A stretch of DNA of 11,065 nt, from contig JAHELH010000051.1 in the NCBI GenBank assembly GCA_024644285.1, positions 1 to 11,065 of the forward strand, given 5' to 3'. Source of the stretch: Paracoccaceae bacterium. Its GTDB lineage: Bacteria; Pseudomonadota; Alphaproteobacteria; Rhodobacterales; Rhodobacteraceae. The translations under genes and the position numbers were made by a program. Below the pieces are notes generated by a model. It did no database searches. It was not told the DNA's origin and saw only the letters and a program-made list of their open reading frames with translations. Below, in pieces: positions 1 through 5,559 of the stretch; the stretch's first letter is position 1, and each line of letters begins with the position of its first letter.

Positions 1-95
1 CCGTCGACCGGCTGCAGCAGCTTGTCCGCGCCGCCCATGCGCGACGAGGTGCCGGCGGCGAAGACGAGGATGGGCAGCGGGCCGGCTCCGGGCAT
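1..95 (-). CDS. MobA/MocA-like nucleotidyltransferase, N-terminal fragment
   Basis: Only the first 31 codons are in the window; the gene runs off the left edge. Residues 9-25 read as the nucleotide-binding start of the MobA-like NTP transferase fold: a hydrophobic strand (ILVFAAG), then AAGTSSRMGG and Lys25, matching the family pattern LAAGxSxRMGxxK. Members transfer CMP or GMP to molybdopterin, or act on sugar phosphates; they are cytosolic. The KLLQPV wording after the motif resembles the MocA-like group (molybdopterin cytidylyltransferase) more than sugar nucleotidyltransferases, but the fragment is too short to decide. The ATG follows a GGGGA ribosome-binding site by 6 nt and lies 23 bp after the livM stop, so it is probably the last or a late gene of the liv transcript. 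A functional link to transport is not evident. Confidence 0.75.
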   Translation of the reverse strand, partial: MPGAGPLPILVFAAGTSSRMGGADKLLQPVD

Positions 96-118
96 TCGGT
101 ATCCCCGGGACAGACGGC

Positions 119-1423
119 TCAGCGCTCTGGGATCAGCCCGCGCGGGCTGAACCTCAGCACCAGAACCATCAGAAGTCCCATGGTAAAGAGCCGCATGTGC
201 GCCGCCGATTCCAATAGATGGGCCTTCAGCCAGCTCCCGTCGGCCATCCCCGCGGTCACAACATCCATCAGAAGGCGCCCCAGCGGTTCGACCTCGACCC
301 ACAGGAACCAGATCAGGAACCCGCCCAGCACCGCGCCGAAATTATTTCCCGAACCGCCGACGATGACCATGACCCAGACCAGGAAGGTAAAGCGCAAGGG
401 CTGGTAGGCGCCTGGCGTGAGCTGGCCGTCGAGCGTCGTCATCATCGCGCCCGCCAGCCCGCAGACCGCCGAGCCGAGGACGAAGATCTGCAGGTGCCGC
501 TTGGTGACATCCTTGCCCATCGCCTCTGCCGCGATCTCGTTGTCGCGGATCGCCCGCATCATCCGACCCCAGGGCGAGTTCAGCGCCTTTTCCGCCAGCC
601 AGATCAGCGCAGCCAGCACGATGAGGAACAGCGCGGCATAGGCGAGCTTGACCACGATGGCCGACCCCGCCGCCGGATCGGCGCCCAGCGACTGCATCCG
701 CGCCACGAAATCCGGATTTCCCTGCAGGTCGACCTCGTAGGGGACGGGGCGCGGGATGCCGATCACGTTCTTGACGCCGCGGCTCAGCCAGTCCTCGTTC
801 TTCAGCACCGCGATGATGATCTCGGCGATCCCGAGCGTCGCGATGGCCAGGTAGTCCGAGCGCAGGCCGAGGGCCGTCTTGCCGATCAGCCAGGCCGCGC
901 CTGCGGCCAGCGCCATCCCCACGGGCCAGGCCATCAGGACCGGCAGGCCCAGTCCGCCCAGAAACCCGGTACCGGCGGGATTGACCGCCTCGATCGCCGC
1001 CACCGCGGGATCGAACACGGCGCGGTAGATGAAAAAGCCGCCGATCAGCAGGGCCAGCAGCAGGCCCGTCCGCAGCCAGCCCCTTGCCATGTGCTGCCAG
1101 ACATAGACCGCCGCGGCGATGGTTGCGGCCCCTATCGCCAGCGCCGCCAGCACCCGCGCGCCGCCGGCGGCCCAGGCCTCGGTCACCGGCGGCATGCCGA
1201 TCAGCACCGCCGCCAGCCCCCCCAGAGCGACGAAGCCCATCACGCCGATGTTGAACAGCCCGGCATAGCCCCATTGCATGTTGACGCCCAGCGCCATGAT
1301 CGCGCTGATCAACCCCATGTTGACGATCCCGAGGGCCACGTTCCAGCCCTGCAGGAACCCGACGCCGATGATCAGCAGAAAGACCAGACCGAAGAGAAGT
1401 ACGTTGCGCAGTGGCAGGGTCAT
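119..1423 (-). CDS. livM: HAAT-family ABC transporter permease LivM
   Basis: Inner-membrane permease of the branched-chain amino acid/amide (HAAT) ABC family, expected to pair with LivH. The 434 residues are mostly hydrophobic segments. Residues about 45-72 (GVNMQWGYAGLFNIG) are the LivM N-terminal signature, and 283-326 (SPWGRMMRAIRDNEIAAEAMG and following) is the cytoplasmic EAA-like loop that contacts the ATPase. The stretch GGSGNNFGAVLGG at 356-368 and the ending FSPRGLIPER are also typical. It is longer than short family members of about 300-330 residues: extra hydrophobic sequence lies at about 85-180 and a short insert at about 385-410. The ATG overlaps the livH stop (ATGA) and follows GGGAG by 6 nt. 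An open frame continues upstream opposite livH, but the protein homology begins at this ATG. Substrate unknown. Confidence 0.93.
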   Translation of the reverse strand: MTLPLRNVLLFGLVFLLIIGVGFLQGWNVALGIVNMGLISAIMALGVNMQWGYAGLFNIGVMGFVALGGLAAVLIGMPPVTEAWAAGGARVLAALAIGAATIAAAVYVWQHMARGWLRTGLLLALLIGGFFIYRAVFDPAVAAIEAVNPAGTGFLGGLGLPVLMAWPVGMALAAGAAWLIGKTALGLRSDYLAIATLGIAEIIIAVLKNEDWLSRGVKNVIGIPRPVPYEVDLQGNPDFVARMQSLGADPAAGSAIVVKLAYAALFLIVLAALIWLAEKALNSPWGRMMRAIRDNEIAAEAMGKDVTKRHLQIFVLGSAVCGLAGAMMTTLDGQLTPGAYQPLRFTFLVWVMVIVGGSGNNFGAVLGGFLIWFLWVEVEPLGRLLMDVVTAGMADGSWLKAHLLESAAHMRLFTMGLLMVLVLRFSPRGLIPER

Positions 1424-2430
1424 CCCGATCTCCCCGCGAAAATGCCCGTCGGGCGGAACAGCAGCACGATGATCAGGATCACGAAGCTGACCGCGAACTT
1501 GTAGTCCGTAGAAAGCAGTTGCACCAAACTGCTCGGCTCCAACGGTTCCGGCAGCATGTAGACCAGCACCTTCTTCCAGGCATAAGTGATCGTCACCTCG
1601 GAAAAGGCGATGACGAAGCCGCCGACGATGGCGCCGATGGGCGACCCCAGCCCGCCCACGATCGCGCTGGCGAATATCGGCAGCAGCAGCTGGAAATAGG
1701 TGAACGGCTTGAAGGATTTGTCCAGCCCGTACAGCACACCCGCGATGGTCGCCAGCGCGGCGACGATGATCCAGGTGATCATCACGACGCGTTCGGGGTT
1801 GATGCCGGACAGAAGCGCCAGATCCTCGTTGTCGGAATAGGCGCGCATCGACTTGCCGGTACGTGTCCGGTTGAGAAACCAGAACATCAGCGCCACGACG
1901 ATGATCGCCGTGACGATGGTAATGCCCTGCGTGGTCTTGAACGCAAGCCCCTCGTCCAGCCCGGTCATCTCTTTGAAATCGCGGGCGGTAATGATGAAGC
2001 GCGCGCCGTCGGCGAAGTTCTGATCGTCCGGTCCGATGATGAAACGGACGATCCCGTTCATCATGAACATCACGCCCATCGAGACGATGACCAGCACCAC
2101 CGGCTTGACCTTCTTCTCGCGATAGAACTGGTACACGACCTTGTCGGTGCCGAGGACAAACAGAGCGGTGACCGCAATTCCGAAGGGCAGGGCCAACAGC
2201 GCCGTGGGCAGCGCCCCGAAGCTGACGCCCAATGACTGCAGCCACCAGGTCAGCAGGATCGTCGCCATCGCGCCGAACGCCATTGTGTCGCCATGGGCGA
2301 AGTTGGAAAAGCGCAGGATGCCGTAGATCAGCGTGACCCCCAACGCGCCAAGCGCCAGCTGCGCGCCATAGGCGAGGGCAGGGATCACGACGAAATTCGA
2401 CAGCGCGACGATGGCATTGAGGATGTCCAT
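1420..2430 (-). CDS. livH: HAAT-family ABC transporter permease LivH
   Basis: Inner-membrane permease subunit, partner of LivM. It has 336 residues and about eight hydrophobic segments. The N-terminal part contains GVTLIYGILRFSNFAHGD (31-48), the LivH signature. Residues 187-231 (NRTRTGKSMRAYSDNEDLALLSGI and following) form the EAA-like coupling loop, and IVGGLGSPIGAIVGG at 257-271 is the conserved late transmembrane region. The protein ends FRPTGIFAGRSG, as LivH proteins commonly do. The ATG is preceded by AGGAG with 8 nt spacing and shares one base with the stop of the small secreted protein upstream (TGATG), so translation is probably coupled. Length is slightly above the usual 290-310, from sequence at about 280-310 before the last membrane segment. 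Substrate cannot be read from the permease. Confidence 0.94.
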   Translation of the reverse strand: MDILNAIVALSNFVVIPALAYGAQLALGALGVTLIYGILRFSNFAHGDTMAFGAMATILLTWWLQSLGVSFGALPTALLALPFGIAVTALFVLGTDKVVYQFYREKKVKPVVLVIVSMGVMFMMNGIVRFIIGPDDQNFADGARFIITARDFKEMTGLDEGLAFKTTQGITIVTAIIVVALMFWFLNRTRTGKSMRAYSDNEDLALLSGINPERVVMITWIIVAALATIAGVLYGLDKSFKPFTYFQLLLPIFASAIVGGLGSPIGAIVGGFVIAFSEVTITYAWKKVLVYMLPEPLEPSSLVQLLSTDYKFAVSFVILIIVLLFRPTGIFAGRSG

Positions 2431-2816
2431 CAGCCAATCTCCTCGCAGGTGCCGTCGAGGCTGCCGCGCGCGGGCCCCGAATAGACCGCCGAGCCGTCTT
2501 GCTGCGCGGTCAGAACATGGGTGCCGGTGACCGGATCGTCGGTCCAGAATCCGCGCACTCCGCCGGTCATCAGGATCGGCTCGGCGACGAAGCTTTGCGT
2601 TCCCAGCCGGACCCGGGTGACCTTGCGGCGCGGCGGGTCGTTTGGATCCAGCGCCGGGGCGAACTGGGCGTGGTCAATGGAAAACTCCACGGTCACCTCG
2701 CCGTCGGCAAAGGCGCAGGAAAGCGCGGCGATGCGCGCTTTTGCCGTGGCCGGGCCAATCGCCGTGACCGCCGCTACTGCGATGCATCCTGCCACTCGAA
2801 GACTTGGCACCTTCAC
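2430..2816 (-). CDS. Small exported protein of unknown function (second of a tandem pair)
   Basis: I do not recognise a named family. The 128-residue product starts at a GTG; residues 1-27 look like a signal peptide (basic KVPSLR, hydrophobic core, ATAKA near the cleavage site). The mature protein has two cysteines, Cys34 and Cys124, near its two ends, which could form a disulfide in the periplasm. Its middle is strand-like and it ends with VLTAQQDG, then GTCEEIG. The C-terminal pattern VLT, DG, A and GTCE recurs in the neighbouring gene upstream, which suggests distant paralogy. The GTG overlaps that gene's TGA (GTGA) and lies 7 nt after GAGG, and the stop overlaps livH. The position inside the transporter operon suggests a periplasmic accessory role, but this is inference. 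Confidence 0.8.
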   Translation of the reverse strand: MKVPSLRVAGCIAVAAVTAIGPATAKARIAALSCAFADGEVTVEFSIDHAQFAPALDPNDPPRRKVTRVRLGTQSFVAEPILMTGGVRGFWTDDPVTGTHVLTAQQDGSAVYSGPARGSLDGTCEEIG

Positions 2817-3181
2817 TGGCCGACCTCGCAAGTGCCGAGATAGGTGATTGCCTGCGGTCCATCGGCCAGATGTGCCGTGAAACGCGCCGCGCCGTCCGCC
2901 GAGGCCAGCGTCAACACGTAAAAGCCGCTTTCCGTCATTCCGGCCAGGTGCGCGAATTCCCCGGTTCCGCCCACGGCGACGCCGATGGTTTCTGCATCGG
3001 TGACCAGCTCCATCTCGAACGGGCCGCCCGTTCCGGCGCGGAACGTCAGCTCGAACTGGGTCTCCTGACAGATCTCGCCCTCGTAGCATTCGGTGGTGAA
3101 AGTGCATTGGCTGGCCGCATGCCCGCCAGCGGGAAAGCAGAAAAGGCCCGCAATCACCGATATATGCCGACCGACCCTCAT
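2813..3181 (-). CDS. Small cysteine-containing exported protein of unknown function (first of a tandem pair)
   Basis: No named family is recognised. The 122 residues begin with a short signal-peptide-like region (1-24, ending GGHAAS). The mature part has four cysteines at 26, 32, 38 and 118: three clustered at the start and one in the C-terminal GTCEVG. The rest is rich in short alternating hydrophobic stretches that suggest beta structure. The C-terminus (FYVLT, then ADGAARF, then GTCE) resembles the end of the next gene. The ATG overlaps the livF stop (ATGA). Its ribosome-binding site is odd: GGAGG directly abuts the ATG and a second GGAG lies 12 nt upstream, so translation may depend on ribosomes finishing livF. 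An internal GTG at codon 9 is possible but would cut the signal peptide short. Likely periplasmic. Confidence 0.78.
   Translation of the reverse strand: MRVGRHISVIAGLFCFPAGGHAASQCTFTTECYEGEICQETQFELTFRAGTGGPFEMELVTDAETIGVAVGGTGEFAHLAGMTESGFYVLTLASADGAARFTAHLADGPQAITYLGTCEVGQ
2824..2827 (-). promoter_or_regulatory. Ribosome-binding site deciding the GTG start at 2816
   Basis: GAGG lies 7 nt before GTG, inside the end of the upstream small gene. It supports the GTG start and its signal peptide. Confidence 0.6.
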
Positions 3182-4008
3182 CCTCCAAGGAAACTCCGCC
3201 GGACCTCTTCGTTCGCCAACAGCGCCTTGCCGGTGTCGGTGAATGCGTTGCGGCCCTGGACGAGCACGAACCCGGTATCGGCGATCTCCAGCGCCTGACG
3301 CGCATTCTGCTCGACCATCAGGATCGAGATCCCGGTACGGGCCACTTCGATGATCCGGTCGAACAACTCGTCCATCACGATGGGCGATACGCCCGCCGTC
3401 GGCTCGTCGAGCATCAGAAGCTGCGGCTCGGTCATCAGCGCCCGGCCAACGGCGACCTGCTGGCGCTGGCCGCCCGACAGCTCACCCGCCATCTGCCGGC
3501 GCTTGTCCTTGAGGATCGGGAACAGGTCATAGACCTGCTCCATGGTCTGGCGGATGCCATCGCGGCGCAGGAACGCGCCCATCTCGAGGTTTTCCTCGAC
3601 CGTCATCGATGTGAAGATGTTGTTGGTCTGCGGCACGAAGGCCATGCCCTTGGCCACCCGCGCCTGGGGCGTCAGGTCGCTGATATCCTCGCCATCCAAC
3701 ACCACCCGCCCGCCATGCAGGTCGAGCATCCCGAAGACCGCCTTCATGCCGGTGGACTTGCCGGCACCGTTGGGTCCGACGATCACGGCGATCTGGCCCT
3801 TGTCGACGAAGATCGTGCAGTCGTGCAGGATGTCCGGCCCGCGGCCATAGCCGCCGGTCATGTTTTCGCCGATGAGAAACGGCAATTCCCCAGCGGCCGG
3901 CGCGACTTGGTCGCCGTGCTTGACGTGGGGAAAGGTGCCCCCCGGGCGGGGATTGGTGATCGTGACATCCTTGTTGCCGCGATCGGAATATGGGTCTGTG
4001 CCGCTCAA
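3178..4008 (-). CDS. livF: HAAT-family ABC transporter ATPase LivF
   Basis: Cytoplasmic ATPase subunit that powers the LivH/LivM pore together with LivG. In the 276 residues: Walker A GPNGAGKST at 78-86, Q-loop Gln127 (FVPQTNN), signature LSGGQ at 177-181, Walker B LLMLDE at 197-202, and VEQN at 232-235, where the usual switch histidine is Gln234, as is normal in LivF. The core is LivF-length, but about 45 extra residues precede it, rich in Gly and Pro and without a recognisable domain. The start is a TTG: GGAG lies 8 nt upstream and TTG overlaps the upstream TGA (TTGA). The only other obvious start, Met50, would remove the first beta strand of the ATPase fold, so the long form is preferred. 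The stop overlaps the next gene by 4 bases. Confidence 0.93.
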   Translation of the reverse strand: MSGTDPYSDRGNKDVTITNPRPGGTFPHVKHGDQVAPAAGELPFLIGENMTGGYGRGPDILHDCTIFVDKGQIAVIVGPNGAGKSTGMKAVFGMLDLHGGRVVLDGEDISDLTPQARVAKGMAFVPQTNNIFTSMTVEENLEMGAFLRRDGIRQTMEQVYDLFPILKDKRRQMAGELSGGQRQQVAVGRALMTEPQLLMLDEPTAGVSPIVMDELFDRIIEVARTGISILMVEQNARQALEIADTGFVLVQGRNAFTDTGKALLANEEVRRSFLGG

Positions 4009-4538
4009 AGCAGCTGCTCCGCCTCGGTGATCTTGAAGTGGCCCAGGAACCGGCGATGCGCGCGCTGCGCCTCTTCCGCCGCCATGTCTTCGGGCGCCAT
4101 GGTGATGAACTGGATCACGAGGCCGCGGGCGACCAGATAGGAATGCACGGTCTGCAGCGCCGCTCCCCGGTGGGTGATCTTGTAAAGCAGCTTGCCGGCG
4201 GGCAGGCCATCGACCTTGCCGCCACTCATCTCGTCTATCAGCATCTCGGTCCGCCGCTGCGGTCCGGTCAGCATGAGGCTTTTAAGGATTTCGGTCTCCA
4301 ACTGGTCCTGCGTGATCCGCTGACCCCGGGCCGACTGGACAATCACCTTGCCGGCGTTGCCCGCATCGTTGCCGAAGACCGCGATGCCCTCGACCCTCGG
4401 GCGCAGCGTCTTGCGTGCCCAGCTGTCAGCACCGTCGCAGAATTTCACCTGGCGATGGACGGAACTGCAATCCGCCACCGCCGCCGAGGCCAGCAGCCCA
4501 ATCGCCGCGGCGGTCGTCAGCCCTGCCTTGATCCCCAC
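4005..4538 (-). CDS. Exported protein of unknown function between livG and livF
   Basis: I cannot assign a family. The 177 residues open with a clear signal peptide: Lys4, a hydrophobic run to about 20, and ASAAVA before Asp23-Cys24. Cys24 and Cys34 are the only cysteines and may pair in the periplasm. Residues about 48-170 alternate strands and helices; the C-terminal part (LPAGKLLYKITHRG, a strand with VHSYLV, IQFITM, then a helix ending HRRFLGHFKI) has the look of a PsbP/DcrB-like alpha-beta fold, but that is only an impression. A lipoprotein is unlikely, since no LxxC lipobox precedes Cys24. The GTG start is supported by GGAGG 7 nt upstream and shares a base with the livG stop (TAGTG). 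The stop overlaps the livF TTG. It is probably co-translated with the transporter ATPases. Confidence 0.83.
   Translation of the reverse strand: MGIKAGLTTAAAIGLLASAAVADCSSVHRQVKFCDGADSWARKTLRPRVEGIAVFGNDAGNAGKVIVQSARGQRITQDQLETEILKSLMLTGPQRRTEMLIDEMSGGKVDGLPAGKLLYKITHRGAALQTVHSYLVARGLVIQFITMAPEDMAAEEAQRAHRRFLGHFKITEAEQLL
4017..4020 (-). promoter_or_regulatory. Ribosome-binding site deciding the TTG start of livF
   Basis: GGAG lies 8 nt before TTG on the minus strand, inside the last codons of the gene upstream. It is the main reason for accepting the TTG and the long N-terminus of LivF. Confidence 0.7.
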
Positions 4539-5326
4539 TACGTTGCCTCCATTGCCTTTGCCTTGTTCTTCAGCCCGGTCCCCAGATAGGCCTCGATCAC
4601 GTGCTCGTTCGCCTTGATTTCTTCCAGCGTACCCTCTGCCAGCACGTGTCCCTCGGCCATGCAGATCACCGGGTCGCAGATGCGCCCGATGAAATCCATG
4701 TCGTGCTCGATGACGACGAAGGTATATCCGCGCTCCTCGTTCAGGCGCAGGATCGCGTCGCCGATCGTCCGCAGCAGTGTGCGGTTGACCCCGGCACCGA
4801 CCTCGTCGAGGAAGACGATGCGCGCATCGACCATCATGGTGCGACCAAGTTCCAGCAGCTTCTTCTGCCCGCCCGAAAGATTGCCGGCCCTCTCGTCTTT
4901 CAGGTGATCTATGGTCAGGAATTCAAGGACTTCGTCGGCTTTTTTCAGAAGGGCGCGTTCTTCTTCCGCCACCCGCCTGCGGGCAAACCAGGCGTTCCAT
5001 AGCGTCTCGCCCGATTGCCCGCCCGGCACCATCATCAGGTTTTCGCGCACCGTCATCGAGGAGAACTCGTGCGCGATCTGGAAGGTGCGCAGCAGTCCCT
5101 TGGCGAACAGTTCGTGCGGCGGCAGTCCGGTGATGTCTTCGCCCGCCATGGTCACCTTACCCGAGGTGGGCTCAAGAACACCGGCGATCACGTTGAAAAG
5201 TGTGGTCTTTCCAGCCCCGTTCGGGCCGATCAGGCCGGTGATCGAGCCTTCCTCGATCTGCAGGGTTGCGCCATCGACGGCGCGGAAACCGCCGAAATGC
5301 TTGTGAAGATCCTCGACGCGGATCAT
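4538..5326 (-). CDS. livG: HAAT-family ABC transporter ATPase LivG
   Basis: Cytoplasmic ATPase, partner of LivF and first gene of the transporter operon. The 262 residues show Walker A GPNGAGKTT at 34-42, Q-loop Gln83 (RTFQIAHEFSSMTVREN), signature LSGGQ at 150-154, Walker B IVFLDE at 170-175 and switch His208 (VIEHDMDFI). The C-terminal GHVLAEGTLEEI and VIEAYLG are typical of LivG. One oddity: the segment after Walker B reads DEVGAGVN, where most LivG proteins have DEPxAGLN, so Val176 replaces the usual proline. Catalytic residues are intact. The ATG is preceded only by a weak ribosome-binding site and lies in the loop of a 7-bp inverted repeat. The stop TAG shares its G with the next start. 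Confidence 0.94.
   Translation of the reverse strand: MIRVEDLHKHFGGFRAVDGATLQIEEGSITGLIGPNGAGKTTLFNVIAGVLEPTSGKVTMAGEDITGLPPHELFAKGLLRTFQIAHEFSSMTVRENLMMVPGGQSGETLWNAWFARRRVAEEERALLKKADEVLEFLTIDHLKDERAGNLSGGQKKLLELGRTMMVDARIVFLDEVGAGVNRTLLRTIGDAILRLNEERGYTFVVIEHDMDFIGRICDPVICMAEGHVLAEGTLEEIKANEHVIEAYLGTGLKNKAKAMEAT
4546..4550 (-). promoter_or_regulatory. Ribosome-binding site deciding the GTG start at 4538
   Basis: GGAGG lies 7 nt before GTG, inside the end of livG. Together with the signal peptide directly after it, this fixes the start of the 177-residue exported protein. Confidence 0.75.
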
Positions 5327-5339
5327 CCGGCTATCCGCG
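5317..5339 (-). promoter_or_regulatory. Inverted repeat enclosing the livG start codon
   Basis: On the coding strand CGCGGAT is followed by a 9-nt loop and the perfect complement ATCCGCG. The loop ends in the livG ATG, and the upstream arm covers the place where a Shine-Dalgarno sequence would sit. If it folds in the mRNA it would limit initiation. The repeat is visible; its function is inferred, and short GC-rich repeats arise by chance. Confidence 0.35.
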
Positions 5340-5451
5340 GCGGCGCGCTTGACGGCAGTTTCGTTCGACCGGCCATCACGAAGGCCACGGCAAAGCCTGT
5401 TTCGTCACGACATTCCCCTGCGAACTTGGCGTTCTTGTTGATCCCCACGTT

Positions 5452-5461
5452 AGACCGGTCT
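5452..5461. promoter_or_regulatory. 10-bp perfect palindrome, possible operator
   Basis: AGACCGGTCT is its own reverse complement and lies about 126 bp upstream of livG, overlapping the candidate -10 hexamer. This is a common layout for a repressor site. AraC-type proteins more often use direct repeats, so the GlxA-like neighbour is not clearly its ligand. Symmetry may not extend beyond these ten bases. Confidence 0.25.
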
Positions 5462-5505
5462 CGGACGAAAGGGAACCCGGGGGCGTGATATGCCGCACGA
5501 CATGT

Positions 5506-5522
5506 GCCCACCTGTGGCGGGC
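5506..5522 (-). terminator. Hairpin downstream of the glxA-like gene, weak terminator candidate
   Basis: GCCCGCC and GGTGGGC pair over seven positions (one G-U) around a 3-nt loop, about 38 nt after the regulator stop. No T-run follows on the minus strand, so it is not a classical intrinsic terminator. It could slow readthrough or protect the mRNA end, or be chance. Confidence 0.2.
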
Positions 5523-5559
5523 CGGCGACGCAAAGACACAAGATAAGGTAAGTCGCGGA

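Larger units (their letters stand above)
5327..5559 (-). promoter_or_regulatory. Upstream region of the liv operon
   Basis: No convincing gene lies between the glxA-like stop and livG. On the minus strand a possible -10 element TCTAAC (5454-5449) overlaps the perfect 10-bp palindrome AGACCGGTCT (5452-5461), a possible operator. I see no good -35 at normal spacing, so the promoter call is weak. A start there would leave an mRNA leader of about 115 nt. A separate 7-bp hairpin is at 5506-5522. A frame open from a TTG at 5541 to a stop overlapping livG encodes nothing protein-like. Confidence 0.35.

Noticed and set aside
218..1504. A 428-codon plus-strand frame opposite livM and livH
   Set aside because: Its product is rich in Asp, Arg, His and Gln as expected for an antisense shadow in GC-rich DNA, while the minus strand carries well-conserved permeases.
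119..2437. A 772-codon open frame on the minus strand spanning both permease genes
   Set aside because: Only its last 434 codons (livM) look like a protein; the upstream half is an Arg/His-rich out-of-frame reading of livH, which has a full, conserved frame of its own.
5323..5541. A 72-codon minus-strand frame from TTG whose stop overlaps the livG ATG by 4 bases
   Set aside because: The overlap resembles the other junctions, but there is no clear ribosome-binding site and the product has no signal peptide, domain or protein-like pattern. The region is better explained as a promoter and leader.
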